From assembly GCA_023392535.1 (NCBI GenBank), contig JAEVYY010000015.1, positions 1 to 64,000 of the forward strand: a stretch of 64,000 nt of DNA, read 5' to 3'. The DNA is from Bacillota bacterium (GTDB lineage: Bacteria > Bacillota > Clostridia > Lachnospirales > Lachnospiraceae). Below, piece by piece: positions 34,040 through 44,237 of the stretch. Each line of letters opens with the position of its first letter. Within the stretch, counting starts at the first letter, position 1. The position numbers and the translations under genes are program-made. Under the pieces are notes generated by a model that was given only the letters and a program-made list of their open reading frames with translations, was not told where the DNA came from and ran no database searches.

Positions 34040-34978
34040 ATGAAGAAGATTAGTATCTTGATTCCATGTTACAATGAAGTGGAAAATGTAGGCTTAATGA
34101 GTGAGACCGTAATTAATGTGTTAAATGAAGCTTTGCCAAAGTATGACTATGAATTGCTATTTATTGATAATTGTTCGCAGGATGGAACAAGGGAAGAATT
34201 AGAGAGAATTTGTAGTAGAAATAAGAAGATTAAGGCAATCTTTAATGTGACAAATTTTGGACAATTTAATTCTCCGTTCTATGGCATGTGCCAGACGACA
34301 GGAGACTGTACGATATCCATGTGCTGTGATTTCCAGGATCCGGTAGAGATGATCCCGAAATTTGTGTCAGAATGGGAAAAAGGATATAAGATCGTCAGTG
34401 GAATAAAAACGGCAAGTAAGGAAAATGGATTTATCTATTTTCTACGAACGATGTATTATAAGGTAATTAAGAACATGTCTTCCGTAGAGATGATAGAGCA
34501 TTTTACGGGATTTGGTCTTTATGATAAGACTTTTATTGAACTGATCAGGGAATTGGATGATCCGATTCCATTCTTAAGAGGTATTGTTGCAGAGTATGGA
34601 TTTAAGAGAAAAGATCTCGAATATGAGCAGGCAAAACGAAGGGCAGGAAAAACAAAAAATAACATTTATACGTTATATGATGCCGCTATGTTGAGCATTA
34701 CATCATACACAAAAGTAGGATTACGTTTGGCTACCATTTTAGGCTTTGTAAGTTCAGGAATCAGTTTGCTTATTGGTATGATTTATTTAATTTTTAAATT
34801 AATTCATTGGGAAGATTTTCAAGCTGGATATGCGCCTATGGTCATTGGTATCTTTGTAATAGGTTCCTTGCAACTCTTTTTTATTGGATTATTAGGTGAA
34901 TATATCCTGAATATTAATACGAGAGTTATTAACAGACCCCTTGTTGTAGAAGAGAAAAGGATTAATTTTGATGAGTAA
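34040..34978 (+). CDS. GtrB/DPM-like polyprenyl-phosphate sugar synthase (GT2)
   Basis: The 312-residue protein has an N-terminal GT2 domain (ISILIPCYNEVENV, LFIDNCSQDGT, CCDFQDP) and two C-terminal membrane helices at about 230-290. This is the layout of GtrB/ArnC/DPM enzymes, which transfer a sugar from a nucleotide donor to undecaprenyl phosphate. Such products feed GT-C enzymes outside the membrane, of which this window has several. It follows the reductase by 21 bases, so the sugar could be the one just made. The stop is overlapped by the next gene by 8 bases. Confidence 0.8.
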   Translation: MKKISILIPCYNEVENVGLMSETVINVLNEALPKYDYELLFIDNCSQDGTREELERICSRNKKIKAIFNVTNFGQFNSPFYGMCQTTGDCTISMCCDFQDPVEMIPKFVSEWEKGYKIVSGIKTASKENGFIYFLRTMYYKVIKNMSSVEMIEHFTGFGLYDKTFIELIRELDDPIPFLRGIVAEYGFKRKDLEYEQAKRRAGKTKNNIYTLYDAAMLSITSYTKVGLRLATILGFVSSGISLLIGMIYLIFKLIHWEDFQAGYAPMVIGIFVIGSLQLFFIGLLGEYILNINTRVINRPLVVEEKRINFDE

Positions 34979-36017
34979 AAAACCTTTTATTAGCATTGCA
35001 ATTGCATCTTATAATTATGGAAAATATCTACAACGCGGATTTGAAGCAATTAAAAGGCAAACATTTAAGGATATTGAGATCGTATATTTGGATGATGCTT
35101 CTTTGGATAATTCGGCAGAGATAATTATAGATATCATAGAGAGCAATCCGGAGATGGATATTAAGCTTATTCAAAATAAAGCCAATTGTGGGTTGCTTTA
35201 TACAAAAACGCGCTTAATTCAAGAGTGCAGGGGAATGTATATCATGATATGTGATGCAGATGACTGGATGGCAGATAATTGCCTTTCTAAATTATCACAA
35301 AAGGCAAAGGCGGAAGAAGCAGATAGAATTGTTTCAGAAGTTTACGACATTAACGATATGGGAAAAATCATACAAATACAAGATTTGCCCATGAATCCAT
35401 CAAAATGGTTATGGAATATTCATCATGGGTGTTTATATAAAAGATCTATTTTAGTTGATAACGATATCCGCATTATTTACGAACCGGATGACGTCTATAT
35501 GATAACAAAGTTTAATCAATATGTGAAGAAAACAACTTGGATACATGAGCCACTGTATTTTTGGTATGTGCACGAAGATTCAGAGGGAAGACGTAAAACG
35601 GAAGGGAACTCTTATGAAAAGGTAGAAGAAGATTTTACAATAGTAATTCAGTATATAGATGAGACAATCCGCTATGTTACACAAGAGGAAAAAAAAGAAC
35701 CAAATTTACAAACGGAAGATGCATTATTACTGGAACTATTGCTCATGAAAGTATATTATTTACAATTATTACATGTAGCAAGACATTTTAGTATAAGGGA
35801 GAAGTTGAAATGTCAAGATGGGCTTAGTAAGCTTATGAGAAAATCTCATCCGCTATATTTACAAAATAGATACTTAAAAAATAGCATAGATTCACCTATG
35901 AGAGGTTATGCAACAAAGATTATTAAATTTTGTGCTAGGCTTGAAAGAATGCATCTTATGAAATTGGGATTAATAGGATATCACTTCCTAAGCAAAATAG
36001 TTTATTTTGATCAATGA
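34971..36017 (+). CDS. GT2-family glycosyltransferase
   Basis: This 348-residue protein begins PFISIAIASYNYGKYL and has IVYLDDASLDNS and MICDADDW (about residue 90), the nucleotide and metal site of GT-A enzymes. The rest is helical and soluble. An in-frame TTG is three bases before the ATG at 34971; I chose the ATG, with AAAGG 10 bases upstream. Donor unknown. It begins an increasingly A+T-rich run of genes. Confidence 0.8.
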   Translation: MSKKPFISIAIASYNYGKYLQRGFEAIKRQTFKDIEIVYLDDASLDNSAEIIIDIIESNPEMDIKLIQNKANCGLLYTKTRLIQECRGMYIMICDADDWMADNCLSKLSQKAKAEEADRIVSEVYDINDMGKIIQIQDLPMNPSKWLWNIHHGCLYKRSILVDNDIRIIYEPDDVYMITKFNQYVKKTTWIHEPLYFWYVHEDSEGRRKTEGNSYEKVEEDFTIVIQYIDETIRYVTQEEKKEPNLQTEDALLLELLLMKVYYLQLLHVARHFSIREKLKCQDGLSKLMRKSHPLYLQNRYLKNSIDSPMRGYATKIIKFCARLERMHLMKLGLIGYHFLSKIVYFDQ

Positions 36018-36029
36018 TTAGAGGGTTAA

Positions 36030-36893
36030 ATGGATTTATTAGAAAAAATAATTGCTGGTATTGTACTATACAATCCAGATATGATACGATTGAAGGAAAA
36101 TTTAGATGCAATATCAACGCAGGCAGATGAAATTGTATGTATCGATAATGCTTCGCTGAATATAAAAGATATCGAAGAACTCGTTATCCATTTCCCTAAA
36201 ATTAAGCTTATTAAAAATGCGAATAATATGGGAATCGCTACTGCTTTAAACCAAATTATTACTTACGCAGATGAACAGAATTATAAATGGGTTCTTACTT
36301 TGGATCAAGACTCAATCGTGGATGATAATTTAATAACGGTTTATAAATTATATTTAGACCAGGAAAATATGGCAATGCTAACTTGCCTGATTCAAGAAAG
36401 AACAATAGATAGTAAAGAATATAATCAAAAAAAAGATATTGTGGAGGTAAATAAATGCATTACATCTGGATGTTTAACCAATGTAAAAGCATGTATTCAA
36501 ACTGGTTATTTTAAGGATTCTCTTTTTATTGATTATGTCGATTTTGATATGTGCATCAGGTTGATACAAAAAGGGTGGAAGATATATTGTGTAAATTATG
36601 TTGGCTTATTGCATCAGACAGGACAAGCACAACGTGTGAAAATATTTGGAAGGGATTTATATTTAAAGGGGCATCCGGTAGAAATATACCATGAATCTCC
36701 TATACGAATTTATTATTTCTTTAGAAATGTTGTTTATTTTTGGCGTAGATATGGTTTAAAAGGAAGGGATTATACTTCAGTTATGCATATTTTATGGAGA
36801 GCACTCTTGGTAATATGGTATGAGCATCCGAAAAGAATCAAGGTGATTCAAATTATTAAAGGTATAAGGGATGGGTGGAGAATGAAAATTTAA
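36030..36893 (+). CDS. GT2 glycosyltransferase (rhamnosyltransferase-like)
   Basis: The 287-residue protein has IIAGIVLYNPDMIRL, EIVCIDNASLN, NANNMGIATALNQ and LTLDQDSIV, the block order of RfbN/WbbL-like rhamnosyltransferases (NxGxAxAxN followed by DQD). It has no obvious membrane segment. The gene follows the previous GT2 by 12 bases. Family members often use dTDP-L-rhamnose, whose synthesis genes would have to lie outside the window. Confidence 0.75.
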   Translation: MDLLEKIIAGIVLYNPDMIRLKENLDAISTQADEIVCIDNASLNIKDIEELVIHFPKIKLIKNANNMGIATALNQIITYADEQNYKWVLTLDQDSIVDDNLITVYKLYLDQENMAMLTCLIQERTIDSKEYNQKKDIVEVNKCITSGCLTNVKACIQTGYFKDSLFIDYVDFDMCIRLIQKGWKIYCVNYVGLLHQTGQAQRVKIFGRDLYLKGHPVEIYHESPIRIYYFFRNVVYFWRRYGLKGRDYTSVMHILWRALLVIWYEHPKRIKVIQIIKGIRDGWRMKI

Positions 36894-36932
36894 TAATTTT
36901 ACAATTACAGAAATAGGAAAGGAACGTAGTTG

Positions 36933-38141
36933 ATGAAAATAGTTCATATATCTACCACTGATTACGGTGGAGCGTTTCGGGCAACCGAAAGAATCCATAA
37001 AAGTATGTTGGAAATGGGAGTTAGCTCTGAAATCTTGGTAAGAACAAAGACCAAAAAAGATACCGTAGCAGAAACAGTATTGGATAACAATATCAATAAA
37101 ATATCATCTAAAATTAAAAATTTATTAAACTTATTACTATCTCAAAGCACCCTGGTCATAAGTGATTATTTTGGAACGGATATATCTGATAATGAACATA
37201 TTAAAAGTGCAGACATAATTATTTTACATGCTGTAAACGCATTTATTTCTTACAGAGGATTTGAAAAATTATGCAAGCTGGAAAAACCGATTTTGTGGGT
37301 GGTTCACGATATGTCATTATTTACCGGAGGATGTCATTATGATATGTATTGTGATAAGTATCAGGATCAATGTGGTAACTGTCCCCTGATAAATAGTAAT
37401 AGAAAAAAAGATATCACATATTATAATTTAAGGCGAAAAAAACGGATGACTAAATATAGTAAATTCAGGATAATTGGACCAAGCAAATGGATATCTGAAT
37501 GTGCAAGAAAAAGTAGTGTATTATGTAATGTTGATGTAATAACAATTCCTAATCCAATTGATATTAATTTGTTTAAACCAATGAAAAATGATGTGTTAGG
37601 TAAGTTTAAAATTGAAACGAATAAAAAAAATATATTATTTGGTGCTACAAAGTCAACTGATAACCCTATAAAAGGAATTAAATATCTACAAGAAGCACTA
37701 CGAGGAATGGATAGGAATAAGTACCGATTATTGATATTTGGGAATAATGGTGATGATAATAAAGAGTATTCAGGAATGGAAACCCTGTATTTTGGGACAA
37801 TTAATGATGATGGAGAACTTGCCCGAATATATAACGCTGCAGATGTATTTGTTGCACCGTCAGAACAGGATAACTATCCAGGAACAGTTTTGGAAGCAGC
37901 AGCGTGTGGAACACCATCCGTAGCATTTAGAATTGGTGGTATGCCAGATATCATTCAACATAAAGAGAGTGGTTATTTGGCAGAATATAAAAATATCAAT
38001 GATTTAACAATGGGAATTGAATATTGCGCAAAACATACTCGGAATCTGGGAGATAAAGCTAGATTATTAACGCAGAGAAGAAATGAATATAAAATAGTGG
38101 CTTCACAGTATATTGAAGTGGCAAACAGCATGATAAATTAA
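36933..38141 (+). CDS. GT4-family glycosyltransferase
   Basis: The 402-residue GT-B protein begins MKIVHISTTDYGGAFRATER. Like the GT4 at 11548 it has a cysteine-rich insert between its domains (GGCHYDMYCDKYQDQCGNCP, near residue 133), possibly a metal site. The C-terminal domain has the donor-side DNYPGTVLEAAACG. AAGGAA 8 bases upstream supports ATG 36933 over the TTG at 36930. Donor unknown. Confidence 0.8.
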   Translation: MKIVHISTTDYGGAFRATERIHKSMLEMGVSSEILVRTKTKKDTVAETVLDNNINKISSKIKNLLNLLLSQSTLVISDYFGTDISDNEHIKSADIIILHAVNAFISYRGFEKLCKLEKPILWVVHDMSLFTGGCHYDMYCDKYQDQCGNCPLINSNRKKDITYYNLRRKKRMTKYSKFRIIGPSKWISECARKSSVLCNVDVITIPNPIDINLFKPMKNDVLGKFKIETNKKNILFGATKSTDNPIKGIKYLQEALRGMDRNKYRLLIFGNNGDDNKEYSGMETLYFGTINDDGELARIYNAADVFVAPSEQDNYPGTVLEAAACGTPSVAFRIGGMPDIIQHKESGYLAEYKNINDLTMGIEYCAKHTRNLGDKARLLTQRRNEYKIVASQYIEVANSMIN

Positions 38142-38184
38142 AATATTGAAAGGATTAGTATGAAATTATATACTGGTATAAGTT

Positions 38185-38445
38185 ATGGAACATAATGAAT
38201 TAGAGCAAATCTATCCTCAAAACTGTGAGCGTTGCAAACAATATAAGAAAGAAATAGAGAGTCTGCAAATAGAATTAATAAAAAAAATTGCGCAGATTGA
38301 AAAATTATCATTAGACAACGAACGGCTTACGCACGAAAAGAGCATTGAGCGGTTTTTTAATAAAGAAGGAATTTTACTTGTATTGAAAGTGATAATACGA
38401 AAAATTTTAACGCCTATTAGAAGAATTATATTTTTTTTTATATAG
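38185..38445 (+). CDS. Small coiled-coil protein with CxxC, unknown function
   Basis: An 86-residue reading frame with CERC at residues 15-18, a strongly charged heptad-like helix (about residues 20-55) and a basic, hydrophobic tail ending IIFFFI. The ribosome binding site is poor, so it may be a degraded or marginal gene. The tail resembles membrane-contact ends of glycosyltransferases. Its T9 run at 38431-38439 invites frameshifting, but neither other frame joins to the next gene without a stop. Possibly a remnant or a scaffold peptide; I cannot assign a role. Confidence 0.4.
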   Translation: MEHNELEQIYPQNCERCKQYKKEIESLQIELIKKIAQIEKLSLDNERLTHEKSIERFFNKEGILLVLKVIIRKILTPIRRIIFFFI

Positions 38446-38459
38446 GATAGGAGATTAAT

Positions 38460-41159
38460 ATGTCAGGATATAAGGTTTATAGCCAACAATTAAGTCAGTT
38501 GGAAATAAAAAACATAGATTTGGATATAAAGTTTTTAGTGGTTGTTGTTGCAGATACAGATCAATTAGATAATAAAACAATAAAGAGCTTGCAAGGGCAA
38601 GTCTATAAGAATTTCGAAACTTATATTTGCGATATAAATAAAATGACAATTAATTCTCAAGGAAAGTTAGATGCTTTAGCCCAAAATGAGAAAATAATCA
38701 TGAAGTTTGTACAAGAATGCATAAAAAAGGCTAAGGCGGAATATGTCTATTTTATTCATTCAGGGAATGAGCTGGCTCCGCATGCGCTACTACGTTATGC
38801 AGAAGCTTTATCTGAGAAAAAGTATGATGTCGTATATGCTGATGAAGTTATAAATAGCAAAGAGGGTATTTGTAAATTAAAGCCTGATTTCTCACCTATC
38901 TACATGTGTTATGAACTATATCAAGGCGAAGCTATAACGGTGAATGCAGATCTGCTCTTAGAAATAGCAGATAAAATTATCTGTTCGAAAGTTCAATCGA
39001 TCGTAAACGAAATATTTATTAGGGCTGCAATTAAAAATTGTAATTTTAAACATATTCCAGAGATACTTCATTTAACAGATAAATTTAATAAAATAGAGGA
39101 TCTTGAACTCTTTAAGATAAAAACAGTAATTCAGGAATATCTAGATGTGAATGGATCTGAAGGAGAAGTATTATCAAAATACGAAAAAAATGTGAATCAC
39201 TTCTATTTATCAAGTGAAAAAAATATAAACAAAGTTTCTTATTTAATCGTAGTAGAAGATTTAAATAGATCAAAGAGACTAATAAAACAGATTTGTAGAA
39301 TAGATCAAGATAGTAAAATTTTTTTAGTGACCAGTAATGAAAATTGGAAATTAAATATTCTTAAGTTTGCGAATAAACAAAACAATAATAATATCATTGT
39401 ATATAAGAAAGATTTTAAAAGTTATGCAGAGGCCATTGGTTTTCTGGGACAGAATATTTCTGAAAAAATTACGATTGTACTTCGTGATATTGTTGAAAAA
39501 CTATGGGAATTAAATTCAAACATTACGGGCGCAATGCTTGAAAATGGGGTGTCTGCGGTATCACCCAAATTGGTAACTGCAGAAAAAAACGAAAAGATAA
39601 TTTATGCCGGTGGAGTAATAAACAGTTTAGATTTTTCAGTACCATTATATTATGGGGAAGTGGATAGCGTATACAGAAATGACGGAGTAGTAAATGGAAA
39701 CAGAGAGGTTTTGTATATTTCGTCTATTTGTTATGCCATTCGGACCAAAATATTGAAAGAAATAAGCAAATTTCCAAAGGTAATAAATACAGCAGAACAG
39801 GTAGCAATGGAGTTATCATTATTAATCGGGCGCAGGAAAAAGATATGTGTATACCTTGGGCAGGAAATAGTATCTGTTCATAAAGAATATTTGAAAAAAA
39901 ATAGTAGAACAATATATAAGATTACTGATAAGGGATGCATGTGGCATTTTTTATATAACTATGGTGATATTTTTGAACAGAATACAGGAAATATACCTTG
40001 GCTTATACGTGAACAAAAACCATATTTGCCAGATATCTTTAAGATGTATGGATTAAATGATATCATAGCATCAAATGCGGAAAATAAAAAAGTATTAGTA
40101 TATACGCATGAATTATCAATGACTGGTGCGCCAATTGTATTAATACAAGCCGTAGACGTTCTTCAAAAGCATGGATTTGAACTTATTGTGATATCTCCTG
40201 TAGACGGTCCGTTAAGAGAGATTTATTTACAAAAGAAAATACCAGTCATCATCGAGCCGCAACTGGAATGGAAATCCAGATGGATTACTTTCGTAAATGA
40301 GTTTACCTTTGTAATTGTTAGTACGATTGTTCCATTTAAAAGCATAAAAGAATTGAGTAGGACAAAGATTCCTGTATTATGGTGGATTCACGATGCAAGA
40401 CTTGGATATGAAAATTATCTGCAATATGTGCTACCTCAAAGAATTGGCAAGAATATTCATTTGTATTGTGGTGGTGGATATGCCAAAAGTGTTATAAATG
40501 AGTATAGGCCATTGTACAAGGCTGATGTATTGTTATATGGATTGGAAGACAAAGCAATAGAAAAATATCCTGCATATGAATTAAATATTCCAAGAGGCAA
40601 AGTACTTTTTTCTAGTATAGGGGCGATAGATTTCAGAAAGGGACAAGACATTCTGGTGGAAGCGATTCGATTACTTCCCAAGGAAATAATTGAGAGAAGT
40701 CATTTTCTTTTTATTGGAGGAATCTGTAATCATGAGATCAAGAATAAAATAGATGAATTAAATTTACAGTACCCTGAAAGTATAACCTATATTAATCAGG
40801 TCGATAGAGACAGTATTAATTCCATCTACGAACAATCTGACTGTTTAATCTGCTCCTCCAGAGATGATCCGATGCCAGCCTTTGCCACAGAGGGCATGAT
40901 GTTTTCAAAAATCGTTATTTGTTCCGAGTATACAGGAACGGCATTTTTAATGGAAGATATGAAAAATGGTTTTTTATATAAAAATAATAGTGAAAAAGAA
41001 TTAAGTGAAAAAATCAAGTATGTGGTAGAAAATAATAATGTCTTAGGAGATATGAAAAAGGCAAGCAGAAAAATATTCAATGATTATTTTACAATGGACA
41101 TTTTCGAAGAAAAATTTATGAATATAGTAACACAAAAGATGATAGGAGATATGAAATGA
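38460..41159 (+). CDS. Two-domain glycosyltransferase (GT2-like plus GT4)
   Basis: An 899-residue protein. Residues ~20-500 resemble the GT2 units of large O-antigen transferases (YFIHSGNELAPHALLRYAEA, VVYADEV, LKPDFSPIYM), though the first Asp-containing block is weak. Residues ~545-899 are a GT4 domain: VYTHELSMTGAPIVLIQA, SSIGAIDFRKGQDILVEAI and DPMPAFATEGM. Such double proteins can add two sugars in turn. AGGAG 7 bases upstream fits the start. The stop overlaps the next gene by 4 bases. Codon use is very A+T-rich. Confidence 0.75.
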   Translation: MSGYKVYSQQLSQLEIKNIDLDIKFLVVVVADTDQLDNKTIKSLQGQVYKNFETYICDINKMTINSQGKLDALAQNEKIIMKFVQECIKKAKAEYVYFIHSGNELAPHALLRYAEALSEKKYDVVYADEVINSKEGICKLKPDFSPIYMCYELYQGEAITVNADLLLEIADKIICSKVQSIVNEIFIRAAIKNCNFKHIPEILHLTDKFNKIEDLELFKIKTVIQEYLDVNGSEGEVLSKYEKNVNHFYLSSEKNINKVSYLIVVEDLNRSKRLIKQICRIDQDSKIFLVTSNENWKLNILKFANKQNNNNIIVYKKDFKSYAEAIGFLGQNISEKITIVLRDIVEKLWELNSNITGAMLENGVSAVSPKLVTAEKNEKIIYAGGVINSLDFSVPLYYGEVDSVYRNDGVVNGNREVLYISSICYAIRTKILKEISKFPKVINTAEQVAMELSLLIGRRKKICVYLGQEIVSVHKEYLKKNSRTIYKITDKGCMWHFLYNYGDIFEQNTGNIPWLIREQKPYLPDIFKMYGLNDIIASNAENKKVLVYTHELSMTGAPIVLIQAVDVLQKHGFELIVISPVDGPLREIYLQKKIPVIIEPQLEWKSRWITFVNEFTFVIVSTIVPFKSIKELSRTKIPVLWWIHDARLGYENYLQYVLPQRIGKNIHLYCGGGYAKSVINEYRPLYKADVLLYGLEDKAIEKYPAYELNIPRGKVLFSSIGAIDFRKGQDILVEAIRLLPKEIIERSHFLFIGGICNHEIKNKIDELNLQYPESITYINQVDRDSINSIYEQSDCLICSSRDDPMPAFATEGMMFSKIVICSEYTGTAFLMEDMKNGFLYKNNSEKELSEKIKYVVENNNVLGDMKKASRKIFNDYFTMDIFEEKFMNIVTQKMIGDMK

Positions 41160-42091
41160 AAATTCTGATATTAGGAGCAGCTGGATTTATAGGTAAGAAT
41201 CTAACGATTCATTTAATAGAAAAAGGGGATAATGAGCTGTTTCTTTTTGATAGAGAGAATTCGGATTATTCTAATGTTATACAGGGTAACGAAGACAATG
41301 TATCACTTTTTTATGGAGACTTTAATACAGAATATGATTTTAAAAGGATAACAAAAGATGTTGATGTGGTATATCATCTGATTAGTACATCGAATCCATC
41401 CACATCTAAATCTGTTTCTGATGATATGAAGGGGAATGTATTACCAACGATTAATCTTTTGGATGCATGTATTCATAATAACGTAAAAAAAATTGTATTT
41501 CTTTCATCAGGTGGTACTGTGTATGGGGTCGTGAAAGAGGTTCCTATAAACGAAATGCATGATAGAAATCCGATTTGTTCTTATGGTATCCAAAAATTAA
41601 CGATTGAAAATATAATCGAATATTATGGATATCAATTCGGACTGGATTATCGTATTATAAGACTGGCAAATCCCTATGGACCTTATCAGAATCCAAAGGG
41701 TGGATTGGGTGCAGTGACAACATTTATTTATAAAATGCTTACAAAACAAACAATAGAAGTATATGGAGATGGAAGGGTTATCAGGGACTACATTTTTATA
41801 GAAGATGCTATAAACGGTATTGTAAACATTGCCAATGGTAATACTGAAGAAAAAGTATTTAATTTAGGGGGCGGAAAGGGCTACAGTATAAATGAGATAA
41901 TAGAAGCATTAAATAAATATAATGGTGAGAAAGTCATGGTAGAATATAGGTTGGGCAGAAATATCGATGTCCCTATAAATACACTGGATGTAAGTAGGTA
42001 TGAACAATATTATGGTAAACCAGAGCGATTTTCCTTAGAAACAGGTATAATCAAAACAGTAGAATTTATGAAGGCAAATTATAATCTTTAA
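41156..42091 (+). CDS. NAD-dependent epimerase/dehydratase (UDP-glucose 4-epimerase-like)
   Basis: The 311-residue extended SDR has GAAGFIGKN, LSSGGTVYG and YGIQK (the Y-x3-K pair), plus a RVIRDYIFIEDA segment conserved in GalE-like enzymes. It probably interconverts or dehydrates a nucleotide sugar; substrate cannot be read from the motifs. It is translationally coupled to the two-domain glycosyltransferase and 23 bases ahead of the ABC permease gene. Confidence 0.75.
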   Translation: MKILILGAAGFIGKNLTIHLIEKGDNELFLFDRENSDYSNVIQGNEDNVSLFYGDFNTEYDFKRITKDVDVVYHLISTSNPSTSKSVSDDMKGNVLPTINLLDACIHNNVKKIVFLSSGGTVYGVVKEVPINEMHDRNPICSYGIQKLTIENIIEYYGYQFGLDYRIIRLANPYGPYQNPKGGLGAVTTFIYKMLTKQTIEVYGDGRVIRDYIFIEDAINGIVNIANGNTEEKVFNLGGGKGYSINEIIEALNKYNGEKVMVEYRLGRNIDVPINTLDVSRYEQYYGKPERFSLETGIIKTVEFMKANYNL

Positions 42092-42114
42092 AAAGGAATA
42101 TTGGGAGTTAAAAT

Positions 42115-42897
42115 ATGATTAACAGAATGAAAGAAGTTTTTACATATAGAAATATGATAGCGGGACTTGTAAGAAGAGATTTGAGAGGTAGATACAAGGG
42201 ATCTATTTTAGGTTTTTTATGGAATCTGGTTAATCCATTATGCCAAATTGTAGTATACACAATCGTTTTCACTAATATTTTTGTTCGGAAAGAGATAGAT
42301 CATTATTACCTTTTTTTGGTAATTGGAATGATGCCGTGGCTATTTTTTAGTGATTCATTATCTCAGGGCTCAGGTTGTATTGTTGCTCAGGCAGATATGA
42401 CAAAAAAAATATATTTTCCAAGGGAAATCCTAACAATCTCGACCGTGACCAGCAGATTTGTAAACTTATTGATTACCTATATTATTGTATTTTTTCTAAT
42501 TTTTGTATCTGGAATCGGAATAAATTTAGTTGCATTATTTTATTTACCAATTGTGTTGATCGTGGAATATGCGTTAGCTTTAGGATTTGCACTGATATTA
42601 TCTGCAATTACTGTCTACTTTAGAGATATTGAGCATATTACAGGAATCTTAATGATGGCTATGATTTGGGCGACTCCTGTTATGTATAGAGCAGATATGG
42701 CTACAGGTATTGTTTATAAGATCGTGAGAATGAATCCTATGACACCAATTATAGAAGCGTATAAAAATATACTTTATTATAAAGTTCCACCTAATATGTC
42801 AGCATTAACAGGGGTTACCATACTTTCAATTGTTATACTCATTGCAGGTGAATTCATTTTTGCTCGTTTAGAAGGAAATTTTGCTGAGGAACTTTAA
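42115..42897 (+). CDS. ABC-2 polysaccharide exporter permease (Wzm/TagG-like)
   Basis: The 260-residue protein has six membrane helices and the family N terminus, LVRRDLRGRYKGSILGFLWN, in the interface helix. ABC-2 permeases of this type (Wzm, TagG, KpsM) export finished lipid-linked polymers or teichoic acids. The ATPase gene follows by 23 bases. Together they form a complete exporter, separate from the Wzy and ABC-flippase system of 1-19.4 kb. Confidence 0.85.
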   Translation: MINRMKEVFTYRNMIAGLVRRDLRGRYKGSILGFLWNLVNPLCQIVVYTIVFTNIFVRKEIDHYYLFLVIGMMPWLFFSDSLSQGSGCIVAQADMTKKIYFPREILTISTVTSRFVNLLITYIIVFFLIFVSGIGINLVALFYLPIVLIVEYALALGFALILSAITVYFRDIEHITGILMMAMIWATPVMYRADMATGIVYKIVRMNPMTPIIEAYKNILYYKVPPNMSALTGVTILSIVILIAGEFIFARLEGNFAEEL

Positions 42898-42920
42898 GTT
42901 TAATGGATGGAGGAATTGCA

Positions 42921-44207
42921 ATGAACAGTGAATATGCAATTGAAATAAATAATGTTAAAAAAAGTTTCAAGGTATATGCAGATAAGAGTAAGCAACTGAA
43001 AGACTTATTTTCAAATTTTAAAAGAGGAAATTATGAGAGAAGAGATGTGTTACGCGGTATAACTTTTCATATTAAAAAGGGAGAAGCTGTCGGACTAATC
43101 GGAAAAAATGGTTGCGGAAAAAGTACAACACTTAAGATGATGACAAAAATATTAAGACCTAGTGAAGGCAGTATTGTAATTAAAGGTAGAGTCTCTAGTT
43201 TAATAGAATTAGGGGCTGGTTTTCATCCTGATATGAGTGGTAGAGAAAACATCTATATCAATGCATCCATTTTTGGATTTACGAATAGAGAGATAGACAA
43301 TAAGATAGATGATATTATCAGATTTTCAGAGTTAGAAGAATTTATTGATAACCCGATTCGCACCTATTCTTCTGGAATGTATATGCGATTAGCATTTTCT
43401 GTAGCTATTAATGTAAATGCTGATATATTGTTAATTGATGAGATATTGAGTGTTGGAGATTCCTCTTTCCAAACAAAATGCTTTAATAAATTAAATGAAT
43501 TAAAGAGGCAAGGAATAACAATTGTTATTGTATCCCATTCTCTGGAGCAAATAGAACAAATATGTGATAGAGCAATCTGGATTTCCAACGGACTGCTAAA
43601 GGAAGAAGGTATCCCCAGAGAGATTTGCAGGCATTATTTAGATGAGATGGAAGAATTAAGACAAGAGAGAGCAGAACTTGAACAAAGAATGGTATATGAG
43701 TCTGATCATGTCAAAAAAGAGAAGAAAATTGATAGAAACCTAACATGTCGAAGTATCGCTCAACAATGTGCCCCTGATGCTAAGAGAGAGGGAAATGGAG
43801 AAGTTTATTTTTCAAACATTCGAGTTTGCAATTTGAAAGGTGAAACGGAACAAACTTTTGAAACTGGTGAAGGATTTAAGGTAATCATACAATACCAAAC
43901 GCCAAACGAGGGACTTCCAATAAATATTAATTTTAGCATTATGAGAAATGACTGGATTCCATGTTATGCCATTTCTTCCAGAGCAGATACAAAAAACTGG
44001 ATTATAACACAAGAAGAGGGCAGATTGGAACTTACAGTCGATGCTAATTGTCTATTACCAAACAAATACCTATTGAGTTTTGAGATTACTGGTGAAGATG
44101 GTAAAAGGTTCGATATCGTTCATAATATTATTCAGATAAAAATCAAGAATAACATATCAAGGGAATATGGTATTGTCAGTATGCAACACACATGGGTGCT
44201 TAATTAG
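42921..44207 (+). CDS. ABC exporter ATPase with Wzt-type C-terminal domain
   Basis: The 428-residue protein has Walker A GLIGKNGCGKSTT, signature YSSGMYMRLA, Walker B ILLIDEILSVGD and the switch His in VSHSLEQ, then a linker with charged helices and a beta-rich C-terminal domain (about 290-428; VYFSNIRVCNLKGE). In Wzt proteins this last domain binds the modified non-reducing end of the polymer and so checks chain completion. Candidate chain-end enzymes in the window are not obvious. GGAGGA at 42907-42912 favours ATG 42921 over ATG 42903. Confidence 0.85.
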   Translation: MNSEYAIEINNVKKSFKVYADKSKQLKDLFSNFKRGNYERRDVLRGITFHIKKGEAVGLIGKNGCGKSTTLKMMTKILRPSEGSIVIKGRVSSLIELGAGFHPDMSGRENIYINASIFGFTNREIDNKIDDIIRFSELEEFIDNPIRTYSSGMYMRLAFSVAINVNADILLIDEILSVGDSSFQTKCFNKLNELKRQGITIVIVSHSLEQIEQICDRAIWISNGLLKEEGIPREICRHYLDEMEELRQERAELEQRMVYESDHVKKEKKIDRNLTCRSIAQQCAPDAKREGNGEVYFSNIRVCNLKGETEQTFETGEGFKVIIQYQTPNEGLPININFSIMRNDWIPCYAISSRADTKNWIITQEEGRLELTVDANCLLPNKYLLSFEITGEDGKRFDIVHNIIQIKIKNNISREYGIVSMQHTWVLN

Positions 44208-44237
44208 TAGAAGACAAGTCTGAAAGGATAAAATAGT

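Noticed and set aside
38185..41159. The small coiled-coil ORF and the 899-residue protein as one frameshifted gene
   Set aside because: Reading past the T9 tract in the downstream frame meets a TAG before the ATG at 38460, which also has its own AGGAG site.
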